Positions 57,201 through 64,000 of a stretch of 64,000 bases of DNA are shown piece by piece; positions within the stretch are counted from its first letter, which is position 1, and each line of letters starts with the position of its first letter. Source of the DNA: Oreocharis arfaki (taxonomy: Eukaryota; Chordata; Aves; Passeriformes; Paramythiidae); NCBI GenBank assembly GCA_013398015.1, contig VZRR01008215.1, positions 63,674-127,673 of the forward strand. The letters are read 5' to 3'. A model generated the notes under the pieces. It did not search any database and was not told where the DNA came from. It worked only from the letters and a program-made list of their open reading frames with translations. The position numbers were made by a program, and so were the translations under genes.

Positions 57201-60200
57201 ACAGGACTCCAAGAACACACCCCTATAACTAACTTTGGCACAGTATAAGAACGTAAGGACTTACCTTCACCAGAAACAAAGATTATGTTCAACAGCACGG
57301 GCCTGGACTGCACGAAGGCAGTTAACTCCGCTATCAAGCCATGACCGTGTTTTGATTTGCTCAGTTTCCTCAGACTTCAGTTTTACATGGCCCAGTTCAA
57401 GCCCACGTTCTCCCAGGAGCATTTATTCAGGTGGAGCAGTTACAGGGCACACACACAGAGCCTTGCATACTAAGCAGGGGTTAACAAACTACCATGCTTT
57501 GCATTCTGCTGAGCAACTAATCTGCTGCTAAAATACCGTGGCATCATTCTCGTCTCAAAAATAACATTTCTACAGGCTGAAAAGCCCACATCTGTCTCCA
57601 GTCTGTAGTGACTCAAACACTTCAGCCCAGCATCAGGGCGGGGAGGCTTATCTGAAAGCCAGTCTGAAGAGTCTACTTAGACTAAATATCTACTTATGTG
57701 AAAGTAGTAAGACATGAAAGGCATATTTTTATGTCATCCCCAGCAACAAAGACAACTCAACCGTTGCTTGTATTAAAATACCAATCCTTGAACTCTCAAA
57801 GCTCTTTTAACAGATAATATCTTTATAAACAAAAGTTATGCTGAGTCACACAGCATCTACCTTCAAAGTAGCATCGACATTTCAGAACAGACACCCCCAT
57901 GTCCTGAAAAGGAAATCACTATTAACGTAAGAAAGGAATTAGATGTAGTCCTTCTTAGACTAGTTTCTTCGAAAAAAAAGGAGAGTGATGATCCTTTAAG
58001 ACAGTTATCTAACAAAAGGACTCCTTAGATTTGTTTGATCAAAACAGTTTTGTTTCAGTCAGTTGGGAGGTCCCTCAGCACACAGCACTGTACAAAGAAT
58101 ACCAGTTTTCAGCTAAGCTCCTACTCCCCAAGGACACCCACTAATGCTCACAGACTCTTGAGGATCTGTTCTTGTGTGTAATCTGCAGCCTAGGTAAGTT
58201 CACAGAAAAAAACCCCACCTATTTTCTATGTACTTCCACTTCAGATCCAAACTTCATTTAAAAGGTGGTTGCAGTATAATTCCTGGGAGAGGTTCGTCCT
58301 CCCCCAAGCCAGAAGTCAAAAAGCACAGGTGGGTAAGGTAACTTTGTTTCCATCCTTCTTCCAGGTGATCAGAGTGAGTGGATTCAACCTGCCTATAGCA
58401 GGATGAACAGCTAAGAAGACTTAATCCCTTATCAGCCGACAGTCACAAGCGATCACCCCAGTCCTACTGACCACATCTGGCAGAAAGCAGGGTTTCTTCG
58501 CATTTGTTACAGCAAAATGTTGAGTATTACCCACTTTTATACTGCAGGAAGAAACTTACTGAGATGAAACATAATTATTTTGACAAGTTAAAACATTTTT
58601 AAAAGCACCTGCTTGGCTTCAGTTCCATTTCCCATTCTGACAGACTCCGGCACCAAAGCATCCAGTTTTCCAGATTAAACCTGTCACTCCTAGAAGTTAA
58701 GTCAGGACTTTAATGGGAAGGCCTCTTTCATAAGGCTCTCTAAAACAAACATCTGTGACTAAACTTCTCACTTCTATAGATAATTTTAAAGTCTTCCTGC
58801 ATTCCAGAATCCACTTCCACAATGGATTACACATGGAGCAACTCAGAGTTCAAACCCCTAAAACTGGAAACAGAAGTGGTGAAGCTGCACATAAGAGAGA
58901 GCTCAGGCAAAAAGGCAGCCCCAGTGCCTCGCACAAAGACAGAATTAAAGTCAAGACACTCAGGGAATCCAGGAGGTGAGAACACCAGAAAAACAGGATC
59001 AATTCCATGCGTAAACTAATCCAATTTCTCGGAACAATAACAAGCCCCCAGTCTTTTTATTAAACTACTCTCACAAAACAGAACAATTAGTGAAGATAAC
59101 TAACAGGCAGCAACAAAATTAGCTGTAGCAGGGAAAAGCATCCTATTTTTTTTAATCATTCCACTTCTGCAAAGGTCACCTGTCTGTCACTGCACAGGCT
59201 GCCCATGTGCTCCTGCCCTGCCTGTTTGCAGCCTGTAATTCCTGGCACCAGTTCTTGGCTGGAGAGCAGGAATGTCTGGCAAGCTGGGCTGTCCAATGCA
59301 GAGATTCACGTACAGTGAGCACCCCTTGGCTGCAGCAGCCACAATAAACTGATTTTTTAATCACAAACCAGAAAACACATTCAAGTAGCTGGCAACATGA
59401 TGGACTAACTCAGCAAATGTTTATTGGGGAAGTGATCAGTGTATATAAGCACATGTACTCTTAGCAAGGGTATAGGCATGAAAGACAAAGAGCTCAGAAT
59501 TCAGAGCTTCTCTACTGCCCCATGAGCTCAGTATGGACATGGCTGAAAATCCCAGGACAAAGTTATGAAACACCTATGTTTTCCTAAAGAAGTTTCCAAA
59601 ATATATTTTTTTTTAAGCAGCAGCTTTGTAATATCATCTTTTGCATTCTGCCTGCACAGAACAACCCTAGTTTTTTCTGATTATATGGAGAACAAGCTTA
59701 ACAACACATCCTGTTACAAAAGCAGCAATATTTCCCTGTGGTTTTAGGGAAATAATTTCTGGATTTAGAAAACTAAAAATGTATTTCCTTGCCTGTTTTG
59801 CTTGACAACTGCTGCTCTAATATACAGTACTGTAATTGCCCCTCCTCTAAAACCTACTGGAGTATAAAGCTGGAGCCTTTTGGCTACATGGTACACCCAG
59901 TCTCTCTACTACTATATTGCAAATATTAGGAAAGTTATTTGGAGCACCAAAGAAAAATTTCAGTATTACAGTATCTCATGAAAGTTTAACAATTAACCAA
60001 GTCCAGCCTTCTCTCTGGCTTTATTTATATTTCAAAAGCCAATATAAAAGTGTTACACACATACCAGCCACTCCTGCAGACTAGAATTTTGAGCAGTCAT
60101 GGGAATTTAGCACTGCAGTATTTTCCAACAACGTGCAACATTCTGTGTCCAGCTGAAAGGGTACTCTAATGCAATATTCAAGCCTGGTGGTTTATTTCCA

Positions 60201-61140
60201 AGCTTTTGGCAAACGTGGAAAGTCCACTGCTTCCCAGTAACTCCATTATTTTTATGTAAGTGACAGCAGGTAGCTACTTAAGTAGATTGTTTTGTTATAT
60301 ATAAATGCCACTACAAGTATGGGTCTGCTTTACTTTTGTGGCTTGGTTTAACCCAAAAAATTAGTTCTGAAAGCACCTAGTTATACCAATAGCCTAATTA
60401 TATGAAAATGTTCATCTGTTTTTAAGTATGCAAGACCCAGTCAAAGCAAGTATCAATTTTAGTTACTGGGTTTTCAAACAAAAAGCTTTTTTGCAAGAGA
60501 CAATTAAGGCTTCCATCAGCCTACCAGAGGTTACTGTGAGAAACAAGTCTAAGCTACAGTAGCATTGGTCTATTTCTGACAGTGGTATTTAAGTATTTAT
60601 TAAGCTGTTTTCATCCATTTATTCATTTGGCTGACATCCACCTGCCACATGTAACTTTGGAAAATGCAGTTAACAAACTGCTAGAATAAGGAGTCTGGAT
60701 AGTGTTTGGTTGGATATTTTCTATTAACATAATAGGCAAGAGCTTCCAGAATTCATCTTGCTGATGTACTTCAACTCTGCCTGAAGCAAGGACGGCAAAA
60801 GGAACCCCTGCTAGTACAAAATAGTTCAAGTATGTAAAAAAGCCACTGACTATTTTTTAGTAACGGTATTTGCACTGGCAGAAAAAAACCTCTCCCAGTT
60901 TCTCACAGACCTCTAGCAATATTCAAATGAAGTTCTATTTTAACTTTTAAAATACAGTTTAATTACTTAGGCAATATAAGAGTTCTACAAACTGCATCAT
61001 GGATAATGCTGCACAGCTTATGACCAAGAGCAATACCAAAAGCTCAAATGCTGCCAGTGACAGTGGTAATACAAATTGGCAATTTCAACATTTCCAGAAA
61101 ACATCTGTTATTCTAAATCCAACAGATCTGTATGATGTAT
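54216..61140. other. Intergenic region downstream of SRP9
   Basis: No recognisable exon, RNA gene or sizeable transposon. A 22-base-period duplication (GTTTGTTACAGAAATT at 54340 and again at 54362) lies near the left end, inside older CR1-flanking DNA. Further candidate minus-strand AATAAA signals occur near 60596 and 60618, so longer SRP9 3' UTR forms may extend into the right part. Confidence 0.55.
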
Positions 61141-61147
61141 GTAAATA

Positions 61148-61153
61148 TTTATT
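61148..61153 (-). terminator. SRP9: Candidate SRP9 polyadenylation signal
   Basis: TTTATT on the + strand (AATAAA on the - strand), 421 bases after the SRP9 stop. More distal candidates at 60618-60623 and 60596-60601 could serve longer isoforms. Confidence 0.4.
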
Positions 61154-61573
61154 AGACCCAGTCACCATGCTACGGTATTAGGTTAATAAACCCTCTCATT
61201 TTAAGAATACACCAGTATAAGGTATGAACACAATGAAATCTATATGAAATTTTACAGTAACTTTCCAGAAATACGCTTGTGGCCTATCAAATTCAGACTA
61301 ACATATTGTAGATTTAAAATATTTACTTGTCTTCTTAGCATACCTAATGTGTAAGAATAGTTGCTTGATACTCAAAAATAAATATAAGCTTTCAATTGAA
61401 AGCACTTATTTTCCTAGATTTCCAAAGTGGAGTCTGAGGGGTGAAAATGCTTCAGACTTGTCATCAGTCCACTTCAGTACATAAATGCATCTCCTGCCCC
61501 AGTTTTTCGTTCAAATCCAAGAGATTTTCTTCCAGTGAAATATGACCAGAGCACTCATTTTATTCGCAGCACT

Positions 61574-61693
61574 TCAGTCTGTTTCCATGGCAGCACTGCG
61601 GGATTCCTTCGCCACCATGAGTCGCATGAGCTGACTGTGGAATTTCTCGATCTTCTTCACGTCTTGTGCCTGGTCTGTTCTGTACAGCAAACA
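61574..61693 (-). CDS. SRP9: SRP9 exon 3 with stop codon
   Basis: Acceptor GTCTTGCAG ends at 61694. Encodes CLLYRTDQAQDVKKIEKFHS, then QLMRLMVAKESRSAAMETD, with TGA at 61576-61574. 39 residues, phase 0 at the 5' edge. Confidence 0.95.
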   Translation of the reverse strand, partial: CLLYRTDQAQDVKKIEKFHSQLMRLMVAKESRSAAMETD

Positions 61694-63052
61694 CTGCAAG
61701 ACAAAGTTCCTAATGTCAGATTTCACTTCAACTGGTGTTACCTTGTTTATAGCTGCTATGCATTTGTGCTTGGAACACACAGAACGAGGAGAGCACTGAA
61801 ATGTTCATTTGTTACCAGGAGGCAGCACCAACACATCTACCCTGTTTCAGAGCACACACATAATGTAACATATCTGTGTTTACTTTTCAGCTTCTCCTTA
61901 ATGCTCATGCCTCCCATTTTCAAAACAGGGAAGCTCAAAATTTATTCTAGTTTCTTCTAGCTCAAAAAAAAAAAAAAAAGGTAAAACTTAGGTTTTAAAG
62001 CTGTCTTTAAAGGCATTCCTCTGAGTTGCCTAAACATAGAACCAGATTTTAAACCTGAAGTTACTTTCCTATTCTCTATATTCTGAAAGCAATTTTATTT
62101 TGCCTTTCACAGTCCTTAACGTTACACTGCCAGGGACATAAAATTCAGTATTTCCCCCTGAAGAGGATCTCCTACCCCAAGCAAAACCTGTTTTTCTAAG
62201 GCAGCCCTAAATAAGGAACACAGCATCTGATTAAGATAAAAAAACCACCCAAACAAACATAACAAAAAACCCAAACATCAAAACAACCTAAAGAAAAACC
62301 TGAAGCCAATCCCCATTTCCCCCAACCTGGTGTAACATCTTTCTGTGACTGAAAGCAAGTATGGCAGCTTATACCCCAGAAGAGTTCATGTTTGTGAAAC
62401 CCTTGACTCAAATTTCCCCTATGGGAGATTTCAATAAGACTACCTTTAAATTCCCCTGTTATCAGTGCCCCACACTCAACACCTCACCCATGCTAAGCCG
62501 TATTACCCTATCAAGAAGTGCCTTTACTGGAGTTTCACATCCCTTCCAGGCACTTGAAATTCCAATGCCAGACTACTTTTCCTGGAAAGAAGAAATTTGA
62601 CTCTTTTCCAAGTCTGAAGACAAGAGTAGGGCAGAATACTGTTGCCCACCCCGGACTGCAGAAAAAACTCCTCAGCTGTAACATCACTGTCATTCAGTCT
62701 CATAATCACAAAGAAGGAACTTAACCTACGGCTGGAAGTTTTCACCACTCCGAGCAAATAAAAAGGACCACACTCACAGCAGGGAACACCTGTTTGAAAA
62801 TGCTCCTGAACAGGTCAGTGTCAACCACAGACACAGCAACGAGGGAAGGCTGAGCACAAGTTTTTAGAAAACTGTCAGGCACTCTCAAGGCAGTGTCCAA
62901 GAGCTCCCAAGCTAACTGACAGCAAAACACAAGTCTGTGAGAGGCGCAACAAGCTCTGAAAGAGGAATGAGTTCTGTACTCACAGCCACGTCATCTGTTA
63001 CTTTGATACAGAGGTTCCCATCACAATGTCGGTATTTGAGAACAACGCGCAC
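61574..63052 (-). CDS. SRP9: SRP9, signal recognition particle 9 kDa subunit, exons 2-3 (exon 1 outside window)
   Basis: SRP9 pairs with SRP14 to bind the Alu domain of 7SL RNA and slow translation while the ribosome is delivered to the ER (family knowledge). Two minus-strand exons join in phase: 63052-62984 and 61693-61574. They give 62 residues, which with about 24 from exon 1 makes the family's 86. Visible blocks are RVVLKYRH, DGNLCIKVTDD and TDQAQDVKKIEKFHSQLMRL, nearly identical to mammals, ending MVAKESRSAAMETD. Exon 1 (starting MPQYQTWEEF in mammals) is not found up to position 64000, so it must lie to the right. No sign of a processed pseudogene, since the intron is present. Confidence 0.95.
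61964..61979 (+). repeat. Oligo-A run in SRP9 intron 2
   Basis: Sixteen consecutive A. No adjoining retroposon body is recognised. It could come from a very old insertion or be a simple repeat. Confidence 0.8.
62984..63052 (-). CDS. SRP9: SRP9 exon 2
   Basis: Acceptor CATTTCAG ends at 63053 and donor GTGAGT starts at 62983. Encodes VRVVLKYRHCDGNLCIKVTD, then DVA. Exactly 23 codons, with human-like exon boundaries. His-Cys-Asp replaces the mammalian His-Ser-Asp. Confidence 0.94.
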
Positions 63053-64000
63053 CTGAAATGACAAACATTTCAAGAATTAGCACTTGCAGCTAACAACTCT
63101 CAGAATATATTGAAGGAAATCTGCCCACATTCAGACTACCCTTAATTATAATTATGTACTGCTCCATGTTTTCAGCACCTCTGTGGTGGTCCTCAGCTCT
63201 GGTGGTGTGGAAGCTGTAATCCTATAGCCAAGGTGGTGTGGAAGCTGACCCACCACATTTCCCTGCCTAACACTTTAAACTGGTTTTAGAGCAGCATCAG
63301 CAAGGTTAACACTAGGGACGTTCAAAACCACTGCAAATACAGCAACAACAGTTGCAGAGACCTCGGTGACAGGCAGGATAAACTATGAGAGTCATGTCGA
63401 GACGAGACACCCCCTCGCTGTGTATCACACCCCAGAAAAACCAACTGGAAGCCTGTGTTTGTAGGCTTGAAACACTTCCAAAAAAGTAGCTCTACATGAA
63501 GACTTGAAAGGGATCAACTGAGCAGGGTAAGCTCAACATCACCACTTTTTCTTCCATGGTACCTGAACTGTTATCACAATTACTCCTGCAGTCACCTGCC
63601 CTGAGCTCTAACCTATCCAGCCACTCTGGACCCCCAAATTACCAAAGTTCTCAAAGTCACACTGATAAAAATCCACATCTTCCATGACTGAGCATTAAAT
63701 GATTCCTCCTGATCACAGAATCAGCCACAGAGGGTCTGCATCTGTCTGCAGCCTCAGCTGCAGTTACTGTCAGTAACTAGAAACAAAGCAAGGTGGCCTT
63801 TGAGAATATTCTGAACCTCCTAATAGGTTTTTATTGTCCAGTGATTTGTGCTAATGGTCAACAACCGCCTTCACTACAAATACATTTTGAGATTCCTGCT
63901 CCAGAATGGATCTCACCACAGACTGACCCTCTTCGTTTAACAAACTGCAACCTTCTGACCACGGCAGCAGTGCAACAGCACATCTCCCTACTGAGCAGCC
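63053..64000 (-). other. SRP9: SRP9 intron 1, partial
   Basis: No exon 1-like reading frame is found before the right edge. A 16-base motif GGTGGTGTGGAAGCTG is repeated at 63201 and 63231 (30-base period). Confidence 0.7.

Noticed and set aside
63060..64000. Search for SRP9 exon 1
   Set aside because: No minus-strand frame resembling the conserved N-terminus was found, so it must lie beyond 64000.

Overview
This is a stretch of vertebrate nuclear DNA, and most likely bird. Coding sequence is split into short exons with GT-AG splice sites and separated by AT-rich introns. The dominant repeats are 5'-truncated CR1 LINEs. One solo LTR has the type of start common in songbird genomes, so a passerine is my best guess (inference). 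Three genes are recognisable from their translated exons: TMEM63A (+ strand), EPHX1 (- strand) and SRP9 (- strand). Together they match the conserved SRP9-EPHX1-TMEM63A neighbourhood of human chromosome 1q42. I see no prokaryotic, phage or CRISPR content.

Layout. Positions 1-17621 hold the last 14 coding exons of TMEM63A, a mechanosensitive cation channel of the OSCA/TMEM63 family; the N-terminal exons lie left of the window. Its 3' UTR probably ends near 18540. Positions 18560-27290 are a gene-free convergent intergenic region. Positions 28080-39286 hold all eight coding exons of EPHX1 (microsomal epoxide hydrolase), adding up to an intact 464-residue reading frame. Positions 39292-51169 are probably EPHX1 intron 1. 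This interval contains a 475-bp element with 90-bp inverted arms and a 4-bp target duplication, followed at once by a roughly 950-bp degenerate pyrimidine-rich minisatellite. Positions 50930-51480 are a CpG island with a good minus-strand splice donor and a ZNF143/THAP11-type motif. It is the probable EPHX1 promoter and non-coding exon 1. Positions 52397-54215 are a cluster of an LTR and two CR1 copies. Positions 61574-63052 hold exons 2 and 3 of SRP9; exon 1 is beyond the right edge.

The three genes do not form a pathway. TMEM63A makes a membrane channel, EPHX1 an ER-bound xenobiotic and lipid epoxide hydrolase, and SRP9 a subunit of the signal recognition particle. EPHX1 and SRP9 are transcribed in the same direction, and TMEM63A converges on EPHX1.

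I found no convincing new biological system. The observations most worth a second look are the hairpin-ended element and adjoining minisatellite, the EPHX1 promoter architecture, a dilysine ER-retrieval-like C-terminus on EPHX1, and an open reading frame running from a TMEM63A exon straight into a CR1 reverse-transcriptase remnant.
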